Below, one piece after another: positions 25,102 to 33,770 of a stretch of 40,997 nucleotides of DNA (within the stretch, counting starts at the first letter, position 1; each line of letters opens with the position of its first letter). The notes beneath the pieces were generated by a model. It did no database searches. It worked only from the letters and a program-made list of their open reading frames with translations, and was not told the origin of the DNA. Both the position numbers and the translations under genes were made by a program. The stretch lies in contig JAMQPH010000866.1 of the NCBI GenBank assembly GCA_023717605.1, positions 1 through 40,997 on the forward strand. The letters run 5' to 3'. The DNA comes from Pyrinomonadaceae bacterium. GTDB taxonomy: Bacteria > Acidobacteriota > Blastocatellia > Pyrinomonadales > Pyrinomonadaceae.

Positions 25102-25845
25102 CTACTTGATTCTTCTCAGCGGAATTGAACGGCCATCTTGAAGGACAACAACTCTGGCAACCTGCCCTTTTTCGTCCCTGACAAAGATGAACTGAGCCGG
25201 AATACCTTTAACGAAGAATCCAATTTCAGATTCCGCAAACAACTCCGCTTTAGGCTGTCCGGTGGTTTGGCCCATAAGCTTGTCACCTTCTTTGGAAACC
25301 TGGAAAACTATACCGGGCGCGATTTCGTAATCCCCGACATACGCATCGTAGATTTTCGGGTCTACCTTGATCGCCGTGCGCTCCTGCGGAAGCCGGCTGT
25401 AGTGCCGCGCGACAACTTGCCAACGTCCCTGCCGCTTCAAAAACGTATCGGTAAAGCGTGACTGAAAACTAAAACTGTCCTGACCGGCACGCTCCGCTTT
25501 CTGTGCGATGCGCCCGGTCACTATCGCCGTATCCCCATAAATCCGCACCTGGACATCTTCATTGGTGAGAGACACTTTGATAGCGCCAAATGGCGGCGCT
25601 TGCACAAGCTCTCTCTCTTGCGTTTTGTTCCGCAGGACGGCGCTCTCGTCCGTGCCGGTGAAATCGTCGGCAACGATGCGGTCAAACGTAGCCTTGTCGC
25701 CCCGAAGGTAAGTGCTAAGCCATTCGTCCTCCAGCCGTTTTAACTCCAGCTCATCACTCGCTTCAGAGACCTTCTGGTTAGGCGTCTGACTTAAGGCAAT
25801 AGGAATCATCGCAAGGATTAGCAAACCTGCAATAAGCAACCTCAT
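25102..25845 (-). CDS. Exported DUF4440/SnoaL-like protein with C-terminal beta domain
   Basis: 247 aa. Signal peptide about 1-19 (LLIAGLLILAMIPIALSQ). Residues about 30-150 form an NTF2-like domain: helix ELKRLEDEWLSTYLRGDKATFDRIVADDFTGTD (in part 33-65), then strands with TNEDVQVRIYGDTAIVTGR and FTDTFLKRQGRWQVVARHYS, the pattern of DUF4440. Residues about 160-247 (YDAYVGDYEIAPGIVFQVSKEGDKL, then VVLQDGRSIPLRRIK) look like the DUF3471 beta domain often found behind serine hydrolases. The cavity may bind a small ligand, but no activity can be inferred. AGGAGA lies about 8 nt before the ATG. The export signal suggests a periplasmic location. Confidence 0.8.
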   Translation of the reverse strand: MRLLIAGLLILAMIPIALSQTPNQKVSEASDELELKRLEDEWLSTYLRGDKATFDRIVADDFTGTDESAVLRNKTQERELVQAPPFGAIKVSLTNEDVQVRIYGDTAIVTGRIAQKAERAGQDSFSFQSRFTDTFLKRQGRWQVVARHYSRLPQERTAIKVDPKIYDAYVGDYEIAPGIVFQVSKEGDKLMGQTTGQPKAELFAESEIGFFVKGIPAQFIFVRDEKGQVARVVVLQDGRSIPLRRIK

Positions 25846-25948
25846 AGCATGTCTCCTCCCTCCATTAAAAAGCTGAACCGGGTAACGCTGGCGTGCCTCA
25901 GGTCACCGCATCAGCGCTTACCCTCTCTGCCTTATACCTCACTCATCT

Positions 25949-26305
25949 TCAGGGCGCCTGTGGGCTGACACTCGCAGAGCGCAAGACTGAAAGGATGAAA
26001 GCAGACGACAGCACGGTCAACATTACGACCTGCTCCACCGCCCTCGCGCCTGTGACCCGCCCAGCGACGCCGGCGAAACAGATCATGAGCACGTTTGTCC
26101 CGACGCAGACAACTCGCAGGCCAAACGCGGCGAGACCATATCTGCGATTTAGAATGTTTAGAACGCCTGCGAGGGCCACAGCCAGTCCCGCCCCGAAGAA
26201 CCAAAGCTTAAAAACGGCACTCGAAGTGAGTCGGAACGTAGTGGCCATATGAAGACCGCCCAGGACAAGAATAGCTGCGGAGAATAAGAAGTAAAAGATC
26301 TTCAT
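25949..26305 (-). CDS. Hypothetical four-helix membrane protein
   Basis: About 118 aa from the ATG at 26305. Hydrophobic segments lie at roughly 2-22 (FYFLFSAAILVLGGLHMA), 30-50 (KLWFFGAGLAVALAGVLNIL), 58-82 (GLAAFGLRVVCVGTNVLMICFAGV) and 88-112. The layout recalls small four-helix DUF proteins of unknown role. The start codon is one nucleotide past the stop of the NUDIX gene (TGA-T-ATG), and AGGAAGG within the NUDIX end serves as its ribosome site, so the two are translationally coupled. An earlier start at 26323 would overlap NUDIX by 17 bp and is less likely. Confidence 0.75.
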   Translation of the reverse strand: MKIFYFLFSAAILVLGGLHMATTFRLTSSAVFKLWFFGAGLAVALAGVLNILNRRYGLAAFGLRVVCVGTNVLMICFAGVAGRVTGARAVEQVVMLTVLSSAFILSVLRSASVSPQAP

Positions 26306-26306
26306 A

Positions 26307-26765
26307 TCAGCCTTCCTCACCATCAGCCTTCGATACCGCCCAACGCTGGCTCTGGTGGCGAAGCTGTGTGGTCGCTTTGTCCGCCGTCATCCACACAAGA
26401 TGATGATCGGCCTCACCACCCTCGTCGCATCCGACAAACTCCGCGTCGTAGAAAGCACACCGCTTGCGGTAATACTTTCCTTCGGCGGCGTCAAATACAA
26501 GCTCATCCGCGGTTCCCACCCGCCCAGCTAACTGAACTTGCAACCCACATTCTTCATTTGTCTCCCGAACGGCAGCTTCCTCTGGCGTCTCTAGACCATC
26601 TTGACCCCCGCCCGGAAGGAAGAAGCCTTGGGGAGTAGAGATCACGGCGATTTCGCCTTTTGAGTTTCGGGCGATGATGTAACCGCCGGGCCGAAGAATG
26701 TAGTCCGCACCGGGAACTTCCTCGCCAAACTCCGGAATAGTGAACGAAGGCTGATGACTACCCAA
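26307..26765 (-). CDS. NUDIX hydrolase
   Basis: 152 aa. The NUDIX box GGQDGLETPEEAAVRETNEECGL lies at about residues 52-74 (given here only by key residues: G, E, R, E, E, E, G) and fits Gx5Ex7REUxEExGU, with Thr at the first hydrophobic position. It hydrolyses nucleoside diphosphates linked to another group; the substrate is not predictable. The N-terminus (PGADYILRPGGYIIARNSKGEIAVI) forms the first strands of the fold. The start is TTG at 26765, chosen because AAGGAG lies 8 nt upstream. It lies between the 2OG oxygenase (15 nt upstream) and a coupled membrane protein (1 nt downstream), so the three form an operon. Confidence 0.92.
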   Translation of the reverse strand: MGSHQPSFTIPEFGEEVPGADYILRPGGYIIARNSKGEIAVISTPQGFFLPGGGQDGLETPEEAAVRETNEECGLQVQLAGRVGTADELVFDAAEGKYYRKRCAFYDAEFVGCDEGGEADHHLVWMTADKATTQLRHQSQRWAVSKADGEEG

Positions 26766-26780
26766 ATATCGGTCTCCTTC

Positions 26781-27437
26781 TCACCTATACCAACTGGCGA
26801 TTGAATACCGCTCTCCATGTGTCACCGGAAGCACTTCGTGAGTGGTCTCCGAACGGAATGCGACCAGGGTCCCTGCTTCACCAGACAGATGTAGGTTCTT
26901 GCGGCTCGGGTTGCGCCAATCGGAAAAGGCAAGTGAACCGCCGCAGTAGCCGTCCGTCTCCGCAGCCTCACCTTGGCGGTTCAGAAATATCGCTACCGAG
27001 ATCTTGCGCGACTGTTCCCGATCGGAAAGAAGCATACCCGTGTTGCCGTCCTGGTGAGCGACAAAGAAGTCGCCCACACGGTAGCGCAGGAACTGTGGCT
27101 CTTCGCAGCTGTCGAGGCTCACTCCGAAGTGCTCCCCAACTTCTTCTCGACACTGCAACAGTCGCTGCCTGACACGCTCAACAGTCTTCGGTGAGGGGAT
27201 GAGTCGCGCGGCCTTACGCACTCTCTCATCGACAGAGCCCGACTCGCCCCGCCCGTAGACCGTTGCGGCGCCAACTGGCGAGCGGCACATCTCGGTGACG
27301 AACTCCTGGCACGTCTCCACATCGAAGAAGCTCCTAACCATGTACAGGTCGAAGCCAGCGTCCGTCTTAGGATTCATCATTCGAATTGCGCCGGTAACGC
27401 TCTCATCGTGGTAGCCGTACTTGAGTCTCCGAAGCAT
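26781..27437 (-). CDS. 2-oxoglutarate/Fe(II)-dependent oxygenase (prolyl-hydroxylase type)
   Basis: 218 aa. The iron-binding facial triad appears as HQD in VGDFFVAHQDGNTG (about 130-133) and the distal His in SETTHEVLPV (about 199). Arg209 in HGERYSIASWYR would bind 2-oxoglutarate. The double-stranded beta-helix strands around ISVAIFLNRQGE and GGSLAFSD agree with the P4H/PKHD-type group. It hydroxylates a protein side chain or small molecule; which one is unknown. The ATG at 27437 is used; an internal start near residue 20 (MMNPKTDAG) is possible. It is the first gene of a three-gene minus-strand cassette with NUDIX and a small membrane protein. Confidence 0.88.
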   Translation of the reverse strand: MLRRLKYGYHDESVTGAIRMMNPKTDAGFDLYMVRSFFDVETCQEFVTEMCRSPVGAATVYGRGESGSVDERVRKAARLIPSPKTVERVRQRLLQCREEVGEHFGVSLDSCEEPQFLRYRVGDFFVAHQDGNTGMLLSDREQSRKISVAIFLNRQGEAAETDGYCGGSLAFSDWRNPSRKNLHLSGEAGTLVAFRSETTHEVLPVTHGERYSIASWYR

Positions 27438-27572
27438 AGCTCAGGGGCAGCTAGCTAACACTTGAATTCCGGTGCGTGGAGCGCAGGCAATCAAACCTGC
27501 TCTTTAGGAGGATGAAGGGGAAACACGCTAACAAGACTGCATCTCAATGACTTGTTACGACTGCGCAACGGA

Positions 27573-28076
27573 TCAAGGAGACTGCCAAACAGTTCCGTCC
27601 GTGTACTCAATGCGAAGGGGGAGAACTTTCTGGTACGGCGACAAGACTGGCGCAAGGACTTCCCCTCTTATTGTTTTTGTTTCACCAGCTCGAAGTTGGA
27701 TCTTGGTATGAATCCGATACTTTCCTGACTCCCTCCGCATGCTGGCGTCAGAGAAGAAGATGTATTCCCAAACAACCGTACTGATGGTCTTGGAACTGGT
27801 GTTATGGGCGATAGCCTCGGCCTTACTCGACCACTTGGAGTAAATAACCTTTTCCTGTGGTCCCCTCGGAGGTCTAAACTCCGCTGGAAAGTAATCGTCA
27901 TCGTCTCTGCCAGACTTGGTCGCCGTAAAACGTGGACTGAAATTCACGTTTTGTTCTTGTTTGAAACGAGGATTGGACAACTCCAGACCAGGTTGCTTCT
28001 GTGCAGAAACTGGGGAGGAAACGAAGAGACAGACTGTGAAACCCGTGAGACAAAGTAGCCTTCTAATCGTAGCCAT
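27573..28076 (-). CDS. Hypothetical secreted protein
   Basis: About 167 aa from the ATG at 28076, which has GGAGGTG about 8 nt upstream; a longer frame to 28241 adds unconserved sequence. Residues 1-25 are a signal peptide (RRLLCLTGFTVCLFVSSPVSAQ). The mature part is polar. An acidic DDDDYFPAEFRPPRGPQ stretch (about 55-70) precedes a beta-rich region, KVIYSKWSSKAEAIAHNTSSKTISTVVWEYIFFSD (in part), which looks like one Ig-like or fibronectin-like module (WEY, then an RAGETKTIRGEV strand pair). The pattern resembles proteins that describe displaced or stressed surface structures only loosely, so no function is given. It stands alone between the oxygenase cassette and a zinc-ribbon membrane protein. 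Confidence 0.65.
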   Translation of the reverse strand: MATIRRLLCLTGFTVCLFVSSPVSAQKQPGLELSNPRFKQEQNVNFSPRFTATKSGRDDDDYFPAEFRPPRGPQEKVIYSKWSSKAEAIAHNTSSKTISTVVWEYIFFSDASMRRESGKYRIHTKIQLRAGETKTIRGEVLAPVLSPYQKVLPLRIEYTDGTVWQSP

Positions 28077-28258
28077 CGTAGCTTCACCTCCCATACCGCC
28101 CATAATAGACTCGCGCTTATTAAAGGTAAACTCCTGACGCCAGCATCGGCTTGCGACGCACACAGCTGCGCCAGAGACAAGTCTTGCATGAGAGGCGCGC
28201 TGATTGGTGGTCCGGTGCATGTTGAGTTGCTGGAGGCGCAAACGAGTGAATAGCGACG

Positions 28259-28807
28259 CTACTTCTCATCTAGTTCATCTAACTGTCTAGTCGTTCCTTC
28301 AGTAACGCTCGAGGGAGGGAATGACCCAAAGGCGGGGGAAGGATTTGTAACCATTGGCGGCTGGCCGGCAGACGACAATTGGTTAGTTGTCGCATCGACT
28401 GCAGACTCCTTACCCGCCATACCCGGCAGCCGCAATCTGTTTTTCGCTTCTAGCACACCGGCAATACCGTTACCCACGGCAATGCCACCCCAGCATGCCA
28501 TCCAGCCGACAAGAACCGCCCAGGCGAGTATCCAGGGAATATGACTTGGCACGAAGAACGCCATCGCAAGGCCTATCAGCACCGACACTACCAGCAAGCT
28601 CAGTCCGGTAGAGATTTCCTTAACGGCCTCACTCCGCTTCACCAGCCACTCCTGAGTAGTCTTAGCCTCACTCCGTTTTCCGCCGACTTCTATGGTTTGC
28701 GCAGACATGTCACTCAACACCAGCGCCACAGCTTCCAGTTCCATCCCACACTTGCGACAGAACTTTACGCCGTCATTATTCTGTGCCGCGCATTGAGGGC
28801 AGAACAT
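28259..28807 (-). CDS. Zinc-ribbon membrane protein
   Basis: 182 aa. The zinc ribbon is at the N-terminus: CPQC at 3-6 and CRKC at 17-20. Two hydrophobic segments follow after a polar linker: about 69-88 (GLSLLVVSVLIGLAMAFFV) and 92-120 (IPWILAWAVLVGWMACWGGIAVGNGIAG). The C-terminal 60 residues are polar, rich in Ser, Thr and Pro and probably disordered. Such zinc_ribbon_2-type proteins with a short membrane anchor are widespread and uncharacterised. AAGGAG lies about 10 nt before the ATG. A second zinc-ribbon/transmembrane protein lies at 21422-21838, but the two do not look like close paralogues. Confidence 0.75.
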   Translation of the reverse strand: MFCPQCAAQNNDGVKFCRKCGMELEAVALVLSDMSAQTIEVGGKRSEAKTTQEWLVKRSEAVKEISTGLSLLVVSVLIGLAMAFFVPSHIPWILAWAVLVGWMACWGGIAVGNGIAGVLEAKNRLRLPGMAGKESAVDATTNQLSSAGQPPMVTNPSPAFGSFPPSSVTEGTTRQLDELDEK

Positions 28808-28878
28808 TCTTATCGGCTCCTTCCTTGTTCTCTAAAATCTAAAGCCACCGAACGCCTCTTGCCGTTAGACGGCGGGTC

Positions 28879-29796
28879 TCATTTCTTGTCGAGTCGAAAG
28901 AATCTCACAGCATTGTTGTAGAGAATGTCTCGCTTCTGCTGCTCGGTCAGGAATGCTGCCGATTCGATCCCCTCAACGGCCATCCCTATTGTCTCCGGCC
29001 ATACCATCTGGTCTGACCCGAACATGATGCGCTCTCCAAATCCCGCTTCTACTAACCGGCGCAAGTAAACGTGGAATTCTTTGCGAGGTACCGCCCAATC
29101 AATTACCCCAGTGTCTACATACACCTGAGGATGCGCCCACATTAAGCCGACCATCTGATCCAACATCGGCCATCCAGCATGCATGACATAGATTCGTATC
29201 TTGGGGTGCCGAATCAATACCTCTTCCAGGAGCAGTGGATTGCTGAGCGCCGCACGGTACTTGGGTGCGTCATCGTAGGCGATTCCTGGCTTGCTCAGCC
29301 CTATGTGAATGCCGACTGGAATATCCAGCTCCTCCGCCAGAGCAAAATATGGCTCCATCTTCGGATCATTCGGGGCTATTCCCTCATATTGCGCTCCGAT
29401 CTCGCCCAAAGCCATTAACCGACCGGCAGCATGTTCTCTGCGAAGGAATGCTAAATCCTGCGAAGAGGGATCATAAAAGCCATAGGAAGCTATTATGTGG
29501 TCAGGTGAAGCGGCTTTCCATCGCAGAACTGCCTGATAGTCATTGCTTATAACAGCCTTTACGACATTGTATTTTTTCATCTCAGCGAGGGTAGCCTGCA
29601 TGTGAGACTGTTCAGTAGTAGCAGTCATAGGCTGCCCGGTAAGAGGATTGGCCACTTTATGGGTCCACCTCTCGTCCTTCTCAAACGCGTGCACATGAGC
29701 GTCAATGATGGGGGGACGGTTTTGCTCATTCTTTTGAGCGGGAGCCGCTGAAGCAAATACTGTCAGCAAGATTAAGCTAAGAATCCGTGTCTTCAT
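28879..29796 (-). CDS. Exported amidohydrolase-2-family metal hydrolase
   Basis: About 305 aa from the ATG at 29796, which follows GGAGG by 5 nt; a GTG one codon earlier is less well spaced. A signal peptide covers about 1-20 (ILSLILLTVFASAAPAQ). The mature enzyme is a TIM barrel of the amidohydrolase-2 type: IIDAHVHAFE (HxH, about 29-38), GIHIGLSKPG (about 168), YVMHAGWPM (about 203) and the catalytic Asp in MFGSDQMVWP (about 258). Members of this group include decarboxylases and lactonases of aromatic acids. The substrate cannot be read from sequence. With the imidazolonepropionase-like protein at 19107-20492, it is the second exported amidohydrolase in the window. Confidence 0.88.
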   Translation of the reverse strand: MKTRILSLILLTVFASAAPAQKNEQNRPPIIDAHVHAFEKDERWTHKVANPLTGQPMTATTEQSHMQATLAEMKKYNVVKAVISNDYQAVLRWKAASPDHIIASYGFYDPSSQDLAFLRREHAAGRLMALGEIGAQYEGIAPNDPKMEPYFALAEELDIPVGIHIGLSKPGIAYDDAPKYRAALSNPLLLEEVLIRHPKIRIYVMHAGWPMLDQMVGLMWAHPQVYVDTGVIDWAVPRKEFHVYLRRLVEAGFGERIMFGSDQMVWPETIGMAVEGIESAAFLTEQQKRDILYNNAVRFFRLDKK

Positions 29797-29918
29797 CACT
29801 TCCTCCGATTTACTTCTACAACGAGCCGATTAAACTAAGTATTGTGCTGCGGATCAGTAACGCAATTAGAAGAGTGATCTTATGCTGCTCTCCCGCCTGA
29901 CTAAGCCGTCTTATCGGA

Positions 29919-29952
29919 AGCGTGCCCAGGCTGCGTTGGCACGGGCGCTTCC
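29919..29952. terminator. Imperfect GC-rich hairpin after the ABC ATPase gene
   Basis: On the minus strand GGAAGCGCCCGTGCC pairs with GGCACGCTTCC across a short loop, with a bulge of about four bases. It begins about 5 nt past the ABC ATPase stop codon. There is no T-run after it, so this would be a weak or factor-assisted terminator, or an mRNA-stabilising stem. Confidence 0.35.
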
Positions 29953-29956
29953 CAGG

Positions 29957-30775
29957 CTACCCTAACCACTGCAGCACCTCTTCCTCGCCCGAAATGCGAG
30001 TGCCGCCGACGATGTGAATAAAGTATTCTTCCAGCGAAACCGGGCGCAGACGCTCGCCGTCGCCCTCGACCGGGATTCCCTTTTTCAGCTCATCGAGAGA
30101 GCCCGCAGCGAGCAGCTTCCCTTGAGAAATAATTGCGATGTCACTACAGAGCCGCTCCACAATCTCCAGCACGTGGGAAGTAAGAAACACAGTCAGTCCA
30201 CGTTCGGTAAGTCGCGAGAGCAGATCCTTCAACGTGCGGGAGGCGATCGCGTCAACACCTTCAAAAGGCTCATCGAGAAACAGAATTTCAGGGCGATGAA
30301 TCAAAGCGCAGGCGAGTGAGAGTTTCTTCTTCATCCCATGAGAGTATTCGACAATCAGCTTCTTCGGTTCTGATTCCAATTCCATCAGCTCCAGCAGTTC
30401 CGGGGCCCGTTCGGCGATCTCGCTCTTTTGTAAGCCGTACATACGGCCGGTGAAGGCCAGCATCTCGGCGCCGGTCAATCGCTCGAAGAGGTTGAGATCT
30501 TCCGGGACCACACCAATTCTTCTTTTTACTTCAAGCGTTTCCACGGCCAGGTCGCGACCCAGCACGCGAATCTTTCCGCTGCTGGGGCCCAGCAGTCCCG
30601 TCAGCACTTTTATCGTGGTGGATTTGCCCGCGCCGTTGGGACCAAGGAAACCAAAGAAACTTCCTCGCTGCACGCGTAGGTTGAGATGATCAACCGCGGT
30701 GAAAACGCCAAACCGCCGCACCAGATCAAAAGTCTCCACGGCCGGCGTCGGGTTCTGAACCTCGAATTCTGTCAT
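29957..30775 (-). CDS. ABC transporter ATP-binding protein
   Basis: 272 aa. Walker A GPNGAGKST at 45-53, Q-loop region near VVPEDLNLF, ABC signature YSHGMKKKLSLACAL (about 143), Walker B EILFLDEPFEGVD (about 163-175) and switch His in LTSHVLE (about 203). The C-terminal 50 residues (GIPVEGDGERLRPVSLEEYFIHIVGG) are the extension common in CcmA/NodI-like ATPases of exporters. No permease gene is next to it in the window, so it is an orphan here; the partner may be elsewhere. The gene immediately upstream on the same strand is separated by 337 bp that hold a large palindromic repeat. Confidence 0.93.
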   Translation of the reverse strand: MTEFEVQNPTPAVETFDLVRRFGVFTAVDHLNLRVQRGSFFGFLGPNGAGKSTTIKVLTGLLGPSSGKIRVLGRDLAVETLEVKRRIGVVPEDLNLFERLTGAEMLAFTGRMYGLQKSEIAERAPELLELMELESEPKKLIVEYSHGMKKKLSLACALIHRPEILFLDEPFEGVDAIASRTLKDLLSRLTERGLTVFLTSHVLEIVERLCSDIAIISQGKLLAAGSLDELKKGIPVEGDGERLRPVSLEEYFIHIVGGTRISGEEEVLQWLG

Positions 30776-31112
30776 TGGTACGGTTGTACGTGGTTAGGCT
30801 GTGAGGCGTCAAGCAGCGGTGACGAAACTCTGTGGCCGCTCAAGAATCGCCAGAACCATTCAACCCACAGAACCATTTGCGGTAGCCAATGGAACCCGGC
30901 ACTCAGCACCAGCAGCAGCCACTCACAGCATTTCACTCAAGAACTTAGTCGTCGCCAAGCGCCTCAACTGGTAAGCGTGCTGCTTTGCTACTCTGGTGCT
31001 GAGTGGTGGGATCCACTGGCTACCGCAAATGGTTCTGTGTGCAGAGTGATTCTGTGGGTGTTGATTGGGCCCTGGCGGTCCTCTTGGGAGGCCAATCATG
31101 TGGCCAGAGCGG
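30776..31112. repeat. Gene-free region with a long palindromic element
   Basis: Arms 30866-30912 and 30993-31039 (47 nt each) are complementary with about four mismatches: CACAGAACCATTTGCGGTAGCC at the outer end, CACTCAGCACCAG at the inner end. The loop is 80 nt. A shorter relative with the same outer sequence lies at 35195-35230. The rest of this 337-bp gap has partial repeats of CACAGAAYCA and no credible coding frame. Confidence 0.85.
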
Positions 31113-32390
31113 CTACCCTCTCAACAGTGGTTGGGCCACGTCGGCGCGAATGAAGGGAGGAAGGGTGCGGTGGGTGCTCATTAGAAACGCATTTGAGCTG
31201 GGACGAAGCGCGTTGCCATGAGTTGCCGCGAGCCGGGTAAGGCGCGCGAAGGGGGACCAACCATAATAGTAGCCATCACGTAAACTAACGAGGACATCGG
31301 CCGTGTGTTTCACGCGCTGGGTATGCAGCGAGGTGTAGAGGTTGGCCAGCGGATCGGGGTAAATGTGGTTCGCGGTGTTTTCAAGCCAATCCTTGTCAGA
31401 GGCAAAACCTTCCTCATCCAGCTTTCCTGCTTGATTCAGCGCTTCGAGAATGGGCTGAAGTTGCAAGGGATCGTTGTTGGAAGCTATGTACCGATATCTG
31501 GTGGCGCCGTTTGTCTGTTTTCGCTCTACGCGGGCCGCGCCATCTGCTCCGGTAACCGCGATGGCCTCCGCACCGTCTTTGTAAATCGAAAAATCCACAC
31601 CTTCCAATTCCACCAGAGAACTCGCGACATTAGCCACCGCTTCCTGATCCCCACAGTAAATCGCCGCGTAGCCGCAAAGCCCAAAGGCGGGAATCGCGAG
31701 GTTGGCTCGAGATCTCTCTGAGAAACTGCTGCCGACTGAGAAGCCATGGTTGTGCAGGTGTGTTTTCAGATGAACGCGACGGTTCTCGAACAGATTCATC
31801 CCGTGATCTGAAAAAAGTACTGTCTCAGTTTCCGACCCACAAGTGGTTTGAATCTCGCGCAGAATCTTATCGAGCGATTCGAGCGCCACCGCCAAATGTT
31901 TCGGGCCGCGAATGTGGAGTAAGCCGTCTGTGCCTTTGAGGAACGCAAAATAGTCGCGCGTCTGTGGCGCCGCACGAAAGCGCGCGCGAAAGCGCTGCAT
32001 GTCCGTGCGCCAGACCTTCTCTGGAGCTACATAAACGAGAAACTCAAAAGCGAGCGGTTCCTGATAATCGAGCTCGTCCATGTACGAGGAAGGAATTTTG
32101 TCGGGAGTGCGCCAGCCAATGTACTTACGCACACCGCCGCGGAGCTCACGGGCGGACTTGTCGAAATAAAGACTCTCATAACCGAGTGGCGCGGTGGCCC
32201 CGAGCATCGCTGAGAGTGCGACATTGGTCATGGTTGGAAAAGGAGACAGGAGCCGCGAAGGCGCTCGAAAACTATCAAAAAGACCGCGCTGCCTGGCAGC
32301 CTCAATTACTTCATGCGGCACGCCATCAAGGCACAGGAGCAAACGGCGCGGCCGCGTCTTGCCTGGACCTTTCTCACCATTGCTTTGCAT
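31113..32390 (-). CDS. Alkaline-phosphatase-superfamily phosphodiesterase-like protein
   Basis: 425 aa without a signal peptide. The metal-binding Asp is in LLLCLDGVPHEV (about 18-29), the nucleophile region is FPTMTNVALSAML (about 51-63) and the second metal site is LFSDHGMNLFENRRVHL (about 190-206), followed by the final histidine in THLHNHGF. This matches the type I phosphodiesterase/nucleotide pyrophosphatase branch. It would hydrolyse a phosphodiester or phosphonate; the substrate is unknown, and a cytoplasmic location is likely. The stop lies 74 nt from the large palindrome. Upstream, 22-60 nt before the start codon, lies a heptamer-like TGCCKYC repeat. Confidence 0.82.
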   Translation of the reverse strand: MQSNGEKGPGKTRPRRLLLCLDGVPHEVIEAARQRGLFDSFRAPSRLLSPFPTMTNVALSAMLGATAPLGYESLYFDKSARELRGGVRKYIGWRTPDKIPSSYMDELDYQEPLAFEFLVYVAPEKVWRTDMQRFRARFRAAPQTRDYFAFLKGTDGLLHIRGPKHLAVALESLDKILREIQTTCGSETETVLFSDHGMNLFENRRVHLKTHLHNHGFSVGSSFSERSRANLAIPAFGLCGYAAIYCGDQEAVANVASSLVELEGVDFSIYKDGAEAIAVTGADGAARVERKQTNGATRYRYIASNNDPLQLQPILEALNQAGKLDEEGFASDKDWLENTANHIYPDPLANLYTSLHTQRVKHTADVLVSLRDGYYYGWSPFARLTRLAATHGNALRPSSNAFLMSTHRTLPPFIRADVAQPLLRG

Positions 32391-32411
32391 ATGATTGCCC
32401 CGAGACTAACC

Positions 32412-32450
32412 GTCAGCCTCTGCCTCCTGCTCCTGCCGTCTGCCTGCTTC
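32412..32450. repeat. Short degenerate heptamer-like repeat
   Basis: CAGCCTC, TGCCTCC, TGCTCCT, GCCGTCT, GCCTGCT in near 7-bp register between the TPR-like gene stop (32449) and the phosphatase-like gene start (32390). The words resemble those of the heptamer array inside thiD (38944-38992). It is more degenerate than the other loci. Confidence 0.55.
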
Positions 32451-33720
32451 ACTCCCCGTTTTTCGCAGTTTCCATCCGGAACGGCTCGCGCAGGCCTTTC
32501 TTCGCTCCATCGTGCGCGTCAAAAATGTCGGGACGCAATAACACTTGCCGATACTGGGCCAACGCGTCGTCACGTTTGCCGGCCAAGTCAAACGACCTCG
32601 CCGCATAGAGATGAGACATGGTCACTAATGCCGGTTCGGCACGCTCAACTTTCGTCGCCGCCAAAAACTCTCGGGCGGCTCGGGCACCCTGGCCCGCGGT
32701 GAGCAAGACTTCGCCATATTTGAAATGCACCAGGTCCAGCGCGCGCGAAACTGTGTCACGTAAAGATCGGTCGCTCAACAAATCCTCAAATGTGCTGAAC
32801 GCCTCTTGTTCAGTCTTAACTGCGCCCGCCTCATTATTTGCCTTCCGTTCCACCGCAGCCTGGGCAACCAGCGCATCTGCCGCCTCTAACCTGTACAAAT
32901 AATTGCGCGGGTACTTTGCGCTCAGCTCGCGTGCCAGGGCCAGCACATCTTTATAACGTTTCTCGCGCGTGTAGAGGAGAATCAACACCGACTTGGCATC
33001 ATCGCGAGACCACCGTCCGTCCTTCGCCACACGTTCAAGCGCTGCGAGACCGCGGTTCTTCGATCCCCGCGCCCCGGCGATGCCAGCCAGTAACCGGACC
33101 GGCAGCGGGAGGGATCCCACCACGTAGTCATAGAATCCGATCGTCAACTCAGCATCAATGTACGTCGGATCAAGCTTTAGCACCTCGCGATGACGATCGA
33201 CGGCTTCCGACCCGTCCCTGAGCGCCGCAAAATGCCTCCGCTCGACCGATTCTTCGAAGGATGCCTTTAGCCCGGCAATGGCCGCTAGAAAATTCAACGC
33301 TTCGATATCGCGAGGATTTTTCTTCAATCGGGCGTCTGCCAGTCTCTTGGCCTCGCGCGTTAGATTGCGAAACTCCGCGACGATTTTCGGATCAACTTTG
33401 TCGTCACCTTTAGTGTAGAACGACTCTGAACTGTAGAGCGATGTCTGCAGTCGACGAGACTCATAAAGCGTCTTGGCCCAGAGTCGGGCTGCTAACAACT
33501 GTGGGCCGGCGGGATGAGCCGGATAGAGCCGGGCGATCTCGCTGAAGTCTTGGCGCGATTTCTCGTAATCAAGATTGTAAAGCGCTTCGAGGCCAGTGCG
33601 CCGCAGCTCTGCCATGCGGGACGATTCAGTTTCACTTGCCGTGGCATCCTTGGCTTGTCCCAAAGCAAGAGTTGAGTTCAGCAGAATGGTTGTTAAGACA
33701 AACAAGAACAGATATTTCAC
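32449..33720 (-). CDS. Exported TPR-like protein
   Basis: 423 aa. Signal peptide about 1-21 (YLFLFVLTTILLNSTLALGQ). Helical repeats follow: RTGLEALYNLDYEKSRQDFSEIARLYPAHPAG (in part 41-72), a middle region with NPRDIEALNFLAAIAGLKA and KLDPTYIDAELTIGFYDYVVG, and later repeats such as YTREKRYKDVLALARELSAKYPRN and LYAARSFDLAGKRDDALAQYRQVL. The spacing and small/aromatic positions are TPR-like, though several repeats are degenerate. Such proteins serve as scaffolds in the periplasm or outer membrane; the partner is unknown. The start is GTG at 33720 with GGAGGA about 9 nt upstream. Confidence 0.8.
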   Translation of the reverse strand: MKYLFLFVLTTILLNSTLALGQAKDATASETESSRMAELRRTGLEALYNLDYEKSRQDFSEIARLYPAHPAGPQLLAARLWAKTLYESRRLQTSLYSSESFYTKGDDKVDPKIVAEFRNLTREAKRLADARLKKNPRDIEALNFLAAIAGLKASFEESVERRHFAALRDGSEAVDRHREVLKLDPTYIDAELTIGFYDYVVGSLPLPVRLLAGIAGARGSKNRGLAALERVAKDGRWSRDDAKSVLILLYTREKRYKDVLALARELSAKYPRNYLYRLEAADALVAQAAVERKANNEAGAVKTEQEAFSTFEDLLSDRSLRDTVSRALDLVHFKYGEVLLTAGQGARAAREFLAATKVERAEPALVTMSHLYAARSFDLAGKRDDALAQYRQVLLRPDIFDAHDGAKKGLREPFRMETAKNGE

Positions 33721-33770
33721 GAAAACTATTCCTCCAAGAACCCTAGGTTAACGAAAGGTGGATCTCACGC

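Noticed and set aside
29957-30775. A complete ABC exporter operon
   Set aside because: No membrane component is adjacent on either side; only the ATPase is seen.
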